Positions 49,301 to 61,769 of a DNA stretch of 64,000 nt are shown piece by piece. The stretch spans positions 13,640,001-13,704,000 of the forward strand of contig CM075101.1 of assembly GCA_037576195.1 (NCBI GenBank), in the 5' to 3' direction. The stretch is from Phytoseiulus persimilis (lineage: Eukaryota; Arthropoda; Arachnida; Mesostigmata; Phytoseiidae). The notes below the pieces were generated by a model. The model was not told the origin of the DNA. It did no database searches and saw only the letters and a program-made list of their open reading frames with translations. Each line of letters begins with the position of its first letter. Position 1 is the stretch's first letter. The position numbers were made by a program, and so were the translations under genes.

Positions 49301-51224
49301 TTGTTTCAAGAGAGAAAAGGAAGGAAAGATTTGCGAAACAGTCTCCCTCGTCCCCAGCGCGCGGTTTAAATGGAGAGATCTCACAGCGGGTCCCTCAGCG
49401 TCTGCGCCCGAGTGGCTCTGCTGACACATCGGAGACCCCAGAAAGAGGCTCTCTGTCGGGGTAAGGCTTATTGCGATACATTTGTCGCGAAAATCGGGAT
49501 TGAAACGATCCCCTCTCGTCATTCTCGTTTCATATCTCGGAATCAACCTCCAGGCAGAATGCCAAAAGAGGACCGGGAAGAACACCGAGATAGTACTCGG
49601 AGTGAGCCCGGCTGGCATCTGGAGTATAACGATCGGAACTCTCGGCTCTCAGTCATGAAGCAAGATCATCATACGAACCTGCTGTCCACTTTCCACGACA
49701 GCTGCGATCGTGGATTGATTCAGGGGAGTTGCCAGTGTCTGCGTCGGAGTCACTGTCGCGGAGGGCTGAATCGGCTTCCTCTGCAAGATGAGCGCCTTGT
49801 TACTTGTTCAAAGCTAATCCGCAGTTCCGACGACACTTAATATCCGCGTCTGGGGAAAATTCCGTCACTGAGATCCGAACCCTAGTCGGTACCTTCCGCT
49901 GCAGGATGCTCGGTATGCTCCTTCTATTAGACTCGTCGTCCCGGTTGAGGACAGGCATGGTAACGCCGCTCCGCATCGACGTGGACAGTCTTTTCAGGAA
50001 ATCAGTGCAAGCTGGAAATCCGAATCGAGAGGGGTAGTCCGACGATCAACCAAACTATTTATCTGCTAAGCATAGGGCTAAGATAAATACTTACAGTTGA
50101 GCTCACCGATCGCTACATGAATGCGGAATTAGTGCAAAGTAAGGCACACGCAATGAAAACAGGGGTAATATGGTGAAAATGAAACTGCATAAAAGCCACA
50201 CTTGACAGGAGCCTGTCGTTACCTGCTTTGCTCTGTCGCTGCTTTCGCGGTCTGCTTCCGGAGGAAGGTCCCGGCTCGGTTTTTTCCTCAAGGTTTGGAT
50301 CTCCGATGGCCTAGCAGGAATCAGGGAGTCTCTGATGAATATTTCCGTCTCCGAACAATAACACAAGATACTCTAAAAGGTAGGAGATTCGAAAAGATTC
50401 AGTGCTAACAACAGTTACCTTGAAAACGTCTGAGTCATCGGTGAGCATTTCACACTTCCTCATGATGCAAATCTCTTCCAGAGCTCCTCCTCCTGTCTTG
50501 CGTTGGCAAGGAACACATCGACGACAATCTGCAAGCACTCATGATGTAGATGTTGTTTGATGAATAATATACGTAGAAGTTCAATGAAACACCAGGTCCC
50601 GGATACCTTCAGTTCGGGAACAACCATCGCACTTCCTGCAGCCTCCCTGAGCTTCCGCGACTTTACGCTCTTCTTCGCGACGGCGCTCCCTCTCAGCAAG
50701 GTCTGCCTTGGAAGGACGTCCGCGTTTCTTTGGCGGCTCTGCAGCGAAAAACTTCTTCACGGACACGAACCTTCGATGTAGGAACTCCAAATCCATCGAA
50801 CAACAATTCGTGACAGTAGGTCTCAAGTACAGTGGGTCATTAACCTCGGTCTAAGACTCACCTGGAGCGCTTGACTGAGCTTGTTCCTCCTCATCGGGCT
50901 CTTCGGCTTCAGCGTTGTCCTTGCACTGCTTTTTGTGTTGAATAAAGCTATCCAGATCGAAGAAACTGCGTTCGCAACCGCCGCACTTGAACTCATCTGC
51001 AAAAGATAACAGAATTCGATTACCTCGGGACGGCTGTCGACGCAAACAGCACCCTGACGTTTTTAGAGATTCCAAGTCGCTGATGGATCACATCGAAGGC
51101 GCATGAGAATCTCTCGGCTTCCGAGGCACTAGAGCAATTCCCTCTAGAACCCTCGACGTCTGCATACGGCATTGGGATGCATCAGCCACTCACCTCCGAC
51201 TGTTTTACGTTTTTTTGGGGGCAT
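43345..51224 (-). CDS. Large zinc-finger protein with C2HC finger, AT-hook, CXXC domain and C2H2 array
   Basis: Twenty-four minus-strand exons join in phase to 1520 residues: 51224-51194, 50996-50862, 50738-50607, 50528-50419, 50310-50223, 50011-49893, 49780-49679, 49091-49005, 48895-48821, 48683-48590, 48425-48121, 48030-47931, 47807-47636, 47479-47273, 47135-46555, 46447-46266, 46120-45834, 45745-45436, 45319-45131, 45023-44674, 44593-44436, 44336-43937, 43856-43699, 43535-43345. In order: basic start PPKKRKTV; finger with C15, C18, H31, C35; AT-hook KKRGRP (59-64); CXXC zinc finger (89-125) with eight Cys in the canonical order; acidic and Gln-rich linkers; a basic KKGRSKLFNNPKPRKN block; about 19 C2H2-type fingers; then a duplicated module ending VLE. 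The layout suggests a nuclear chromatin or DNA-binding protein. The N-terminal finger and some array fingers recall ZNF341, but I know no family with this whole order. Intron 19 uses GC. Exons 5-8 are the least secure. Confidence 0.8.
46242..46255. repeat. Poly-G homopolymer (C14 on the transcribed strand)
   Basis: Fourteen consecutive G within intron 16 of the zinc-finger gene, just downstream of its donor. Confidence 0.9.
47186..47208. repeat. CT dinucleotide microsatellite
   Basis: About eleven CT units in intron 14 of the zinc-finger gene (AG repeat on the transcribed strand). Confidence 0.85.
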
Positions 51225-53576
51225 CGCGACTGAAAATCGAGAATGAAATCGTTAGATTGATTGAAGCCGTCTACTAAGGCGAAGCTCGCGGTAGGATGGA
51301 ACTCTGGAGCCTGATTCCATCACCTGTCTCTAGCCTGTCCCAAGGAAGATCCTTCTGTCTGTGCCTATGATAAGGTGCATAAAACTTTCCGTTCCAACAA
51401 GTGTTCGGAGGCGGAATACGTTAGACTATTCGGATCAATGGCGGAATCATCCTGGGAGTTTGAGAGCTACCGACGGCGCCCGGAATTTTCAGACGCTATT
51501 ACTCCGTTCTCAGGTTTTAGCGGTATGACACTATGGTCATCGAGGTTTCCAATCATACTAACGGGACAGTGCTTCCCCATGCATCATATTCCGGTCATAT
51601 TCTTTCATACTGGGTCGAGGAATGTCCCAACAGTCAGAGAGGACATCGAACCGCATTCGAATTCTACATGGAGAGCTGCTCAAGCAGTGCTATGGGTGCA
51701 CGGAAGCCCCATTCGATTCATCCTGAACACTGCGGAATTTCATCGCTTCGCGATCCAGTACAGGAGTCGATATCCAAAGAGCACTCAAGAATAGGACCCA
51801 TTCGGACACCTGCTCCGCGGTCTCAACCGGGGCGGTCAATGGACGAGACGTTATTCTATCTGTCGTTAAGGCCACATGCTGATTGATCATTCCTCGGCTG
51901 TCGAAGGTTGTATTCATATATATGAGAAGGTCCGAGACTCATTCTACACATCGGAGCTGGATGCCAAACGAATGTCATGGGCGTCGAATTGTATTTTAGC
52001 GCCGGCTGACATTTCATCTTCAGCTGCAGGCCTTTAAAACACTTTTGCCGGAGACTACCTCACAACGGCGCCCTAGTCGGCCATTGCGAAAAGAGGCTCT
52101 TTGGCAAAATATTCCTCGACCACGGACGAACGCGGTAACCGTGCTCAGGAAAATCACAATTCCAGTGTCAACCTACCCGATGGAGGCTCGATGAACGTTA
52201 CACACTGGACGTCAGCAAAAACTGAGTTGATAAAGAGCGAAAAAAATTTCTACAATATTACTCGGCTTGTTTACAAAGCGACACAGGGGGCGCCAGGATC
52301 TCGAAGGTGCTGCCCTCATAGTTTGAACATTAGGTTTTCTCGCATGCTGGGGTAATAATTTATGTCCGCTCATCGCTCACCCTTCTTAATCATCTTAATA
52401 AGTGTTCGGAACTTGACTTTCGAGCCTCCAGAACCAACCGGAAACTGATTCGTTGAGTCTCAGTCGTCTGCTAGGGAATATGATATGGCGCCAAGGCCTA
52501 ACGGTCGCGATTAACAACACCCGGCGCCGATGTCGTTTTGTGCTTGACGAAGCTCTATTTTCGCTGAACTCCGTCGAAATGGGCGACCTGAAACCCCACT
52601 CGTGTTTCGAATCTCGGGATCGGGCTCGTGTACAAGTGAGCGTGCAAAACATTTGAGAGCAATCTCTGTCGTTCGCGGTTAGAGAACCGGGGTGCCTGAA
52701 ATGCAACATTTCCTCCTATCAGGGGCCCCCGCCCGAAGGAAGCCACCCGTTTTCATGTTATACTCGGTTACGGCTGGTATGGGTCACTTCTCACTTTCCA
52801 AGAAGACGCTGGTCTAAAATGTCAAGCAAACTCCACTGTTTTCGAAGAATCAGCTGATTGGGATTAATAGTGGAATCATCTGACAGTGGGGGCTCGAGGG
52901 TCTGGCAGGCTCAATAGATGTTTGGAGAAAACTCTGGTCCCATTACAAAGTCTGGTGAACTTTATCAACATGTCATGAACTCTCAATTCGATCAAAGGCC
53001 CGCTCGCTGTTCTGGTCCTGCTGTGTGAGCTTAACGATTTTTGAAGCAACCTGCATCACGTCTCCAGGATCACAAACTTGCTATGGCATGAGGTTCTAAT
53101 TCAGACACTTGTAAGATGAGTTGATCCATGGGTGAGTTCGCGGGAAGCCAATCGCCGAAACCACCGAGACTTCAGAGATCTGTTCCCAGTATCTACTCCA
53201 GTGGTTATAAAATCGAGGGTCGATATCCCAGGTTGACATGATTGAAATTATACTGTGTGTATCAGAGAGTCCGCCTGAGATTCAAGGACATAGTAGCACG
53301 GCTCCCCCAAATGAGAGTTCGGAGATTGAGTTCTGTCGGGTTGGAATATAGATTCGGGTTATCTAGGAGATGTAAACGATAATTCCACTTGGTAAAAAAG
53401 AGAAACATTGCTCCTTTATTCCGCGAATCGGTTCATCGTAGCTGTTCAACCTTGACGGCCCCTGTGGTAACGGTCGGAAGATCGCATGTTCACGAGCAAG
53501 TGTCCATAAAAACACTACATGAGAGTCTCTATGAAAACGCTAATTTGGCACGAGGGTTGATCTAAACCTCTCAGGA
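51225..53576. other. Intergenic: promoter side of the zinc-finger gene, 3' side of the glycosyltransferase
   Basis: No gene supported. The longest open stretch is 139 codons at 51375-51794 on the plus strand, unrecognised. The glycosyltransferase polyadenylation signal lies at its right-hand end. Confidence 0.5.
53415..53420 (-). promoter_or_regulatory. Polyadenylation signal AATAAA of the glycosyltransferase (minus strand)
   Basis: TTTATT on the plus strand, about 157 bp beyond the stop codon at 53577. Confidence 0.6.
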
Positions 53577-55801
53577 TCAGTCAAGGTTCGGCATGGCTTT
53601 GGCGACCCTCCAGGCCTCTCCTCGATGCTCATCATCACACCAGTGTGGCAGTGACGTCGGGTTCAACTTGGCAACATTCTGAATCGGCGAAATGCGGCGC
53701 TCATCGAGGATGGTGCGTGTCTCCCCATAGAGAGCATACCTGAGGGGGGGGGGGATGATCCGCTGAGCAGGACGAGAACCACACGAATTGAATATTGTCT
53801 CATACCGAGTTCGAAGAAGTTACCGAGCCATTTCTCCGAAGCTTTTGTTGTAAGTTTTGATGTTCGACTCTGTGAAGTCTGCCGGGGCTGATGTGTCATT
53901 GACGAGGTAATGTCGATGCCGTGACAAAAGATGAACAGTATGGAAGTCACGCCAGTGGGCTGAGCACACCCCGAAAATTTGAACGACCAGCATGTGAACC
54001 CCGAAATCCCAGGGAACGCTGGAATCGACAGGGAATTTCACCGAAAGAATCAAAAGTCCCAGGGGCTTCTCCTGATAGGGATCGGGATCGAGCTCATCTG
54101 ACAGAATCGGACGTTCCAGGATCGCGACGCATCCCAAGGATTGATCGTAAGACTCACACATGGACCAGGGCTGGGTTTTTCATCAGAATAGAAGTTGTTG
54201 GAAGTTCGCCGGCGTTGTAATACCACCTGTCTGCCCGATAGAAACGATACGAGTCGAGCCAGAGTTTCAAGAATCGAGCCCGTTTATGCGCGACTATGAC
54301 TTGCGTCCCGAGGTACTGCTTCGGAGGAACTCCTGGAACGGAGACGTGGTACTTCTGTAGTGACCAAAGAAGTTCGAGTTCCCTCGATGATTCTCCTGGA
54401 AAAACCTTCGTATTTCGGATGAGCGCCAACCTATGGATATTTCGAAGCGTCGATAATGATCTAGGCTCTTGATGACGAAGACGTCCAGATCCAGGAATAT
54501 CCCTCCCGTCGTGGATAGAATCTGCAATCGCAGAACATCGGCCGAATGGTAGATTGAGCTCAGTTTGCGCCCGAAAACATGAGTTGGCAGTTTTGCGGTA
54601 ACGAGTCGAAGACCCGGAATCATCGTGATTTCCGGCCAATAAAGGCCTGTCTGCAACCGATAAGACTTCGGTGAGATTTCCATCGGCCGCGCTATGAACT
54701 CCTTCTTGATATGCATTCATCGGATTCGCGGTCGCGCCGGCCAGCATCGCCCCACCTGTATAGCACTGCATTCGTTACAGTGAACCAAAATGGAATCCGG
54801 CCTCTGGTTCAGCCATGCGGCTCTGACGCAGACAAGATCTGTGAAAGAGAAAGATCCGTTCCCCAACTTGATGAAATGGACAATATTCGGAACAATCGCC
54901 GTGGGGGCTCCTTTCGTGTTGTCGAAGTTGCTGAAGTCATCCGTCAGATACTGCAACCCCGTTCTCTGAAAGATATCCGTTCGTATTTCGTTGCCTCAGA
55001 TTGCTGATGCATCGGATCCCGCATAATCCACACTTCTGGGTGTCTTTTATTCGGGAAATCTTGGAACCCCAATTTATCAGAAGATTCGATGAGCTTGAAG
55101 TTACGGCCAAATTGGACTCCAACGATTCAAAAACCGAAAAAGCAGCATTCGATGGCGCTGTTGGTTCCGGGCCAGCGCGTAGTATAGACGGAATGTCCCG
55201 ATGCGTCTGATGATTGTAAATCATACATGTCCCTCATGTCGGTAGTTCGCGAGGCACGCGTTTGGCCCTGGTGCCTGGAAACTATTTCTATGGTTGTGGT
55301 GTCGCAGGAGAACAAGGATCCCCTTGACTCCAGAGTCGGGACCGTCAGGAATGAGTTCCCACCTCTTTCCTTCGAGCTGAAGACCGGCAAGAGTGACGGC
55401 CGTTACCGTCTGCTGAGTTCTAGCTGAAATCACCACCGTTTCGGGTCCTCAAAGATCAGAATGAAGAAGACAGAGCACAACGTCCGCGAATCATAGCCGA
55501 GCTGCACTCCCGAGCCACGAATACTTTGATTTCCCGATCGATCGCTTCCGAGCGGAGCGATGGGAAATGACCTCGAGTTGGCTCAAATATAGCATCAACA
55601 GATACGCGAGTCTTACTGTAGGGTTCCCCGGGGCGAAAAAGCGCAACTTGCGGAATTCACTTCAGATTAGAGTCATAGATATGGCGCAGCTCTCACCTTC
55701 AGGGTGAGGTTTCTGAGGTTCAAGACTATGAAGGTGATAGCTAAGGTTACAACTATGACCACGGCTCTCGGGAAGAACCTGTGCACACGCATCATACTCA
55801 T
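53577..55801 (-). CDS. Type II membrane glycosyltransferase with DXD sugar-binding motif (Gly_transf_sug type)
   Basis: Minus-strand exons 55801-55697, 54965-54756, 54650-54431, 54332-54158, 54018-53824 and 53739-53577 give a complete 355-residue protein. The first exon is a signal anchor: short basic start, then about 20 hydrophobic residues (VVIVVTLAITFIVL). The lumenal part has IVPNIVHFIKLG, VCVRAAWLNQRPD, the sugar-donor site SADVLRLQIL with GGIFLDLDVF (DXD at 159-161), QVIVAHKRARFLKLWLDSYR, WYYNAGELPTTSIL, and CSAHWRDFHTVHLL near the end. This pattern fits Golgi transferases related to alpha-1,4-galactosyl- and N-acetylglucosaminyltransferases, a group I recall as expanded in ticks and mites. 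Acceptor and sugar are unknown. The exon 3 donor (ATAG|gttggc) was chosen by phase. An extra exon between 55697 and 54965 cannot be excluded. Confidence 0.85.
53744..53754. repeat. Poly-G run acting as the polypyrimidine tract of a splice acceptor
   Basis: Eleven G on the plus strand read as C11 followed by TCAG on the minus strand, immediately before the last exon of the glycosyltransferase. Confidence 0.85.
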
Positions 55802-56900
55802 GAAGCTACATTTTCACACGAGTTTCTTCCCCTTAGAACATCCTCAGTGGAACAGCTGAAGGGTCTTCTGCTGTTGTTTTCAGCAAGCTCCTCCTTGTGG
55901 AAAGGAGGATTTCGTCGGAACCCGGTGCTCAACAGGCCGATGCATGTCGGATTCGGGCCCCAATGGAGGTCGAATTCTTCGAGCGCGCTCGATTTACCGC
56001 TAAACGAAATCGCAACGCTCTTTTCTAAGAATCCAACCGTATTGGAAGAGATTGTGCACCTGGAGCCTTTTTGTGAGTATACCCAAAGAACTGCGGGAGA
56101 TTTTTCTGCGGTAGACACCAGCGAGAACTCCCGGGATTATTCCTCAAGGAACGCTGGAGTTCGGAAGAATCATTGAGATAGTTTGAATCTCCGGTCTTCC
56201 TTGCTGCGAGCAGCCAGAACCGCACGGCGTCTGGCTGGAGAGTCCGGCGTTCGGTGACCTCGGGAAAGCCTCGTCGAGTCTTCCTCAGATACTCTTTCAG
56301 ATACTTGTCGATCCTTGATTGCTTCCTGCAGCTGTGTTGACGGGGCAATCCAAGCCTGTTAAGCGACTCCCTTGATCCGAAGCCGAGAGTACAACTGCAC
56401 TCATGCCTGCGTCAGACTGATCCTACACGCACGGTGCGGGAGTGACATTCGCGTGCTTTCGTGGGCAACCCAATCCGCAAGCATCATGGTAATATCCAGC
56501 TTCCCCGTACGCGAAGCATCTCGTGTTCCTCTTCCCGAATGCGCTCCACAAGTATTGTGTGTGGTGAACTGTTTCTGCCGCCGAGCGGAATAAGACCTTT
56601 TTTATTGTGAGCTCGCGGCAAGGCAACAAGCGTGGTGACATGAGACGAACGGCGTCATCTTGTGCTTTAGTGCAACGGATTCAGGCGTTGCTATCCGAAT
56701 CCCTGGGAATCTCATAGCCCCACATCTCTAGCAGCGAGTCGGCTGTCCTCTGTAGTTTGATATCTATGCAGGATAACTTTTAGCAAGGGCTCCACCATCC
56801 CGAGCTGCGAAGATCACAAGATCGTCGGAGAATCAGAGTCAATCAGGTTACCGGCCGTGTCAGTCACAAAGACATTTTATTCAGGCATCCGGGCGGAATA
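55802..56900. other. Spacer between the glycosyltransferase promoter and RpS11 3' end
   Basis: Holds the RpS11 polyadenylation signal at its right end and presumably the glycosyltransferase promoter at its left. The open stretches of about 100-130 codons are not recognisable. Confidence 0.5.
56876..56881 (-). promoter_or_regulatory. Polyadenylation signal AATAAA of RpS11 (minus strand)
   Basis: Only 20 bp past the RpS11 stop codon, as is usual for the very short 3' UTRs of ribosomal-protein genes. Confidence 0.8.
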
Positions 56901-57657
56901 TTACATCTTCTGGAACTGTTTCTTGCTTCCCGGAGCCTTGGTGACCTTGAGAACGTTAAACCTCACTGTTTTCGATAGAGGTCGGCATTCCCCAACGGTC
57001 ACGGTATCTCCGAGGGTGACGTCTCGGAAGCAGGGTGAAAGGTGTACCGACATGTTGCGGTGACGACGCTCGAACCTGTAGAGGAGAATTTTTCACTGAC
57101 GCGAGGCTGACCGAGAGAGCGATTCGGATGTTCCCAACACACCTGGATCGGAGCACAATGGTGACATATCATATGAATCGACACGAACCTGTTGTATTTC
57201 TTGACGAAATGAAGGTAGTCCCTGCGAATAACGATTGTCCTTTGCATCTTCATCTTGATGACGATCCCCTTGAGGATTCGGCCACGGATATTCACGTTGC
57301 CAGTGAAAGGACATTTCTTGTCGATGTAGTGTCCCTTGATGGCTTCAGTTGGGGTCTTGAATCCCAGACCAACATTTTTGTGGAACCTTCAAGGAAGACA
57401 AGGGAGGCGTCAAGTAAGTCTCAACCCACCTAACATAGTGTTCGAAGTCCCATCAAGATCCGGTGAGAAGAAATATTCGAGAATGAAGCGCAAGACAGCC
57501 GGGGTCTGAGGAACTTCTGAGACTCGACATCAGTGCGCTGCTGAATTAAGTACCTGACGTGTCGGGTCGGGATTATTTTCCTCGTCGAGGTGGCTTTTCG
57601 GTTCAGGAACACAGTCTCCTGCTTTTGGAAAGCTCTCTCATTCTGGAAATCCGCCAT
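56901..57657 (-). CDS. RpS11: 40S ribosomal protein S11 (uS17)
   Basis: Minus-strand exons 57657-57554, 57386-57189 and 57075-56901 encode 158 residues, the usual length for RpS11. The family sequence is nearly continuous: ERAFQKQ at the start, [71 protein letters not shown] and the tail KKQFQKM. It is a primary rRNA-binding protein of the small subunit. The stretch after FLNRK ([14 protein letters not shown]) differs from the usual insect or vertebrate sequence but keeps the overall length, so it looks like divergence and not a wrong splice. A non-coding first exon may exist upstream but is not visible. Confidence 0.96.
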
Positions 57658-58823
57658 GTCGGGTCACTATGCTGAAAATCCATCAACAGTTAATTCAGTT
57701 TGTGTGATCTTCAGTTCGGGTAAACTCAGTGAAACTTGACAGGCTGACCGGGGGAATAGCCCAATGGTCGGTTCTAAGCCGAGATGGCGCCCCTACTGCA
57801 GAACGGACGAATGCTGACCGCAGTGGTGCTCATTAATCGAGGAACGGCCAACAGCAGGAGCGTACTCGGGTCCACCTTCATGAATTCCATCCCGAATCGC
57901 ATTCTTATCGCGATCATGTCAGAGCGATTTCGAAAGTTTCAAGCGTGGGGAGCTGCTCGTTCGGATGGACGGCATCAAGTGCTTATTCTAAGGGAACTTC
58001 CCGCCCTTCGGTCAGAACTCCACATGGAATCCAGAGTCTGCAACCTCTTCAACCGTTCGACATCCGACTCGAGCACAATACATAGGAAACTACCACGAAA
58101 ACTATGATTTGAAGAATTCCACGTGTGAAACATACCAACACCGAGTTGTGTGCACACGAGAAAAGACCGGAAACCAGTCAGACGCCGAATACTTGGCGGA
58201 GCTTCGAAATTGTCGGCAACAACATCGGGTCGCTGAGTATGAGCTGGATGGCAGCCAGGGAGAGAGGCTCACCGGATTTTGTCTTCGGACGCCGGGATGA
58301 CATTCTGTAGCATTCACAGAAATCGGATTTCCCACCAGTTCACAAGTTCAGGCCACACGGGAAAACCATGATACTTGTCCACGGGAAAGCGATGCCGGCA
58401 GAATTTCGAACCGAGCCAAGATGGCGTGGGAGCGGTCTTTTTTGAATCTACACTTCTAAGCACACACTGACGTCTCATCCATACAGCGAATCGACGAAGA
58501 TCATGTAAGGTATAGCTTACGATGCCGACAAAATCGAGTTCTAATTCTTCAGCTCTCTCAGAGTTCCTTGATCTGTTCCAGAACTGATTATCGGTGGAAC
58601 ACCTGCTAAATTCTTCCACAGAGACTCGCGTTCCCGACTGCAGTTCACCTCAAAGAACAAACTATGGAAATGTCGATGACAGGTGATCATTTTCAGCAGA
58701 ATGAGGATAATCATAAAAGATGAAGACTAGTTGCTCGATACATGCGCAAGTGGCTCAACAATTTCATTCAACGTTCTCAAAATTGCATACTCTGATGGGT
58801 GTACTGGATGGACATCCTGAGCT
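57658..58823. other. Spacer between KAP3 3' end and the RpS11 promoter
   Basis: About 1.2 kb with no recognisable gene. I looked for a tRNA near 57750-57800 because of a tRNA-like word but no cloverleaf follows. Confidence 0.5.
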
Positions 58824-61769
58824 CTAATCGTCATCAAGCGTCAGGTTCATTCCTTCATATAGATTCGTTGTCTCGGGAGCATCCCGTGTCACTTTGAAAC
58901 TCGCTTCGGCGTGTTCCACCATGTCCATCCATTGGGCGTTGAAATGACCAAACTTGGCCAAGCGAACTTGAGCCGCCCAATCCTGACCGTGTTCTGCCAA
59001 AAGGTCGAGTGCGGCGTCACACATTAGCTGCACTCCCTTGTTCGCGTCATTGAGAAGATCCAGGAAATAGCCGGCGACGGGGGTTTTCGCCAAAGCCGCT
59101 TCCCGCGAGCCTTTGTGCCTCAGGATGCAATAGAAGACCCAAAGCACGTGGACAACCATCGTATCATTTTCCTGGAGAATGTCATTCACAGGTGAATTAC
59201 CGTCTACTCCTCTTCCAATACATTTATGTGCTGTCTGAGAAGGAGGACCGCTGATTGGCGAGCTGAATGTCTCACCTGGCACGCGTTGAGGATGCCTAGG
59301 AGGCAACCGTATAAACCTTTTCCGATGAAATCGAGGGCTATGTCAGAATCGTTTTCCGCAAAAGTCGCGCAGAGGAGTAGAAGGTCCAGAACGAATTCTT
59401 CTTCCGTTGTGCATCGCTCCAGTTGAGAAGAAACTGCTTGGAGCTGGTCGTTTATCCACATCAGCATCCCACTCTTTGTGACGTTATTCAATACCTGCAA
59501 ATGGAGGAGCGGAGATCCAGCGCGAGTTTGTAAGGAGAACCCCGTTTCCCAGGAAAAAAAGAACGATAAACAGTGGAATCAGGCCAAGGCTTTAGTGGCT
59601 CGATGTGATTCTATACCTGCAGAAATTCCACTTGATCCAAATTGGCGAGAATCCTCATACACTCCGAGGCGACCCCATTATTCGTGGGAGTGCTGAGTCT
59701 GTGTTGCTGCTCCAAACGATCAGCGATTTTCTCGACGTGTTCCAAGAACAACTGTTTACTCGGCCCGTCGTGCATTGAAATGTTGCGAACGACTGGAAAC
59801 AAAAACTTTCTCACTCAGAACGCTCGAACCCAGCAAATCGCACTCGAACAAACCGAGAATATGAAATCAGGTCCCTCCAGCACACGGCACCGCACCTTTC
59901 AATAATCCGACGTCATTGTACTTTAGGGCCCGTTTGATCAAAAATTTCAAGCCATTCCTCTCGCAGATTATCTGTGCGCAGGAAAGACTCGAAGCTAACG
60001 ACTGAGCCACTGAGGACAACTCCGATGAGCACGGTCCCTCACTCTCGAGGATCAAGCCTAGGACCTGGAAGAAACAAAAATTCAGGTACGACGTGAAGCG
60101 GATCCAATTCGCCTCGATCGAATCCAGCCAAGTCTACAGTGCTCCAGGGAGTGCCATGGTTACTGACCACATGAGCGGCGTCCGTGTACGCGAAGTGCGA
60201 GATGAAACGATTGTCTTCCGCTATGAGTATCAAAATTTTGAGGACTTGAGAACGCATCGACGGTCTATTCGTCGCCCCGAGATGTGACACAAGCTTTGGC
60301 AAAAGGCCACAGCTGACCAGCCTGCACCGAGTCTCCGCATTGAAGCTTAGATTGTGGATCAGTTTGAGCGTCTGAAGGAGATTGAAACCTTAGATTCTTC
60401 GATGATGGAGATTTCCGGCTACGGCTGAGAGCTTTCAACCCGAAATGGAGGGTCCATGATGCCCTGCAGCAGTTCTCAATATATCTCTCAATGCGACAAC
60501 GAAAAGGTCACAAACCATGGTAGCGATGTCCGCTTCTTCCGATGGTATGATTTGACATATTTTGTCCAAGGCGGCAGTTTGTGCGATATCATCGATATTT
60601 TCTTTATAGGAACTGAGCTTCACCAGGAACGTTAGCACGACTAGCAAGAGAGGCCGACTTTTCCGATCCAGGCAAGTCGTCAGCAGGGGCACGATTCCCT
60701 TGTTAACGATTCTCATTTCGTTCTTTGGATCACTTGACATATTCAACAGAAGGCTGAACGCGGCCGTCAGCATTGTGTCTTGTTTCCGAAGAACGGCCGT
60801 ATAGCTTTTCGTGAGATTCTCAAACGCCTCGATATCGTTGCTGAGCTGTGATTCCTCCAGCTCGTCGAGGACTTGTTGAGTTTTCTGCATTTCGCCTTGA
60901 AGGAGCTCCATGGTGAGAGATCCGACTTTGTGATCGGATATGACGCTCGCGAATGTCACAAATCTCGACAAGCAGTGGAAAAAGTTCAGAATGTTGCTCG
61001 CTAACGAGTAATTCCGATGACCCTCCTCCCGGAGTGTCCTCGTTAGAGCGCCTAGAAGCACTTCGTGCCTGGTGAGCACCTCGAGATTCTCTGTGTTCTG
61101 GGCTAGGAACAAGATCATGGAGGACGCTCCAACTTTCGAGTCGTCCTCGTAGAGATCTTCAATGTATTTGTCAAGCTGAACCATACTGATGGACCGCGTT
61201 TCCTCTTCCCGGAGGCTCGAAACGCCGCTCTTCTCCCGCCGTTTCCGAATGTAGTTCAGGAGCTGTTCGACTTCGCGGAGGTTTTGTGCTTTCGATAGGA
61301 GCTGGGAGTTTTTGTCGCAGATTTCCTCCGCTAACGTCACGATATCGCTGTCCTGGAATCCGCCAGAATGCAGTCGTTAGAGTTCCAAGGAAGCAAGACG
61401 GCATTCCAGAACGTCACCGGCAGCAATGGCAGCTGACGTGCAGGCATGGAATCAGATGCTACTCACCGCGGCTAGATTCTTGATTCGAACCGTCCTTTGG
61501 AGGAACGCGGTATCGTTCGCTACGTCGTTCTTATCGCTGATAACGCAGTCGAGTTCATAGCTTATGACCAAAGCTCGCTCAATCGGATGAACGTCTAACT
61601 GGACGTTGGTGACTCGGCGCTGTACATTCAAATCCGTCGACATCGCTGCGAACAGAATGCTGTCTCCGGCGCGGGGGTCAGTTTCCTGGGGCTCGTTGGG
61701 AACAGAGTCGAGCATCTGTACGAGGGACTCCGAGTCAGCTGGGAGGTCGGCGAGTCTGATCGTCGTCAT
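58824..61769 (-). CDS. Kap3: Kinesin-associated protein 3 (KAP3), non-motor subunit of kinesin-2
   Basis: Seven minus-strand exons (61769-61467, 61352-60516, 60371-60168, 60064-59896, 59792-59617, 59494-59276, 59171-58824) encode 751 residues (vertebrate KIFAP3 about 790). Recognised blocks: RRVTNVQLDVHPIERALVISYELD at the N-terminus, VEQLLNYIRKRR, the armadillo-type repeats through LLTAAFSLLLNMS-like helices, LLPKLVSHLG, FISHFAYTDAA, ICERNGLKFLIKRALKYNDV, RNISMHDGPSKQLFLEHV, and the C-terminal VLWVFYCILRHKGSRE and WMDMVEHAE. KAP3 binds the tails of the KIF3A/KIF3B heterodimer and links it to cargo, including intraflagellar transport. It ends in LTLDDD and lacks most of the Tyr/Gly-rich tail of the vertebrate protein. 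All junctions agree in phase. Confidence 0.95.

Noticed and set aside
54154-54771. 205-codon minus-strand frame
   Set aside because: It runs through glycosyltransferase exons 3-4 in mixed frames; only its last part is the true frame of exon 4. The spliced model carries the DXD and AGELPTTS motifs.
57740-57800. tRNA-like words (cccaatggtcggttctaagcc)
   Set aside because: No acceptor stem or T-loop partner could be folded around them.
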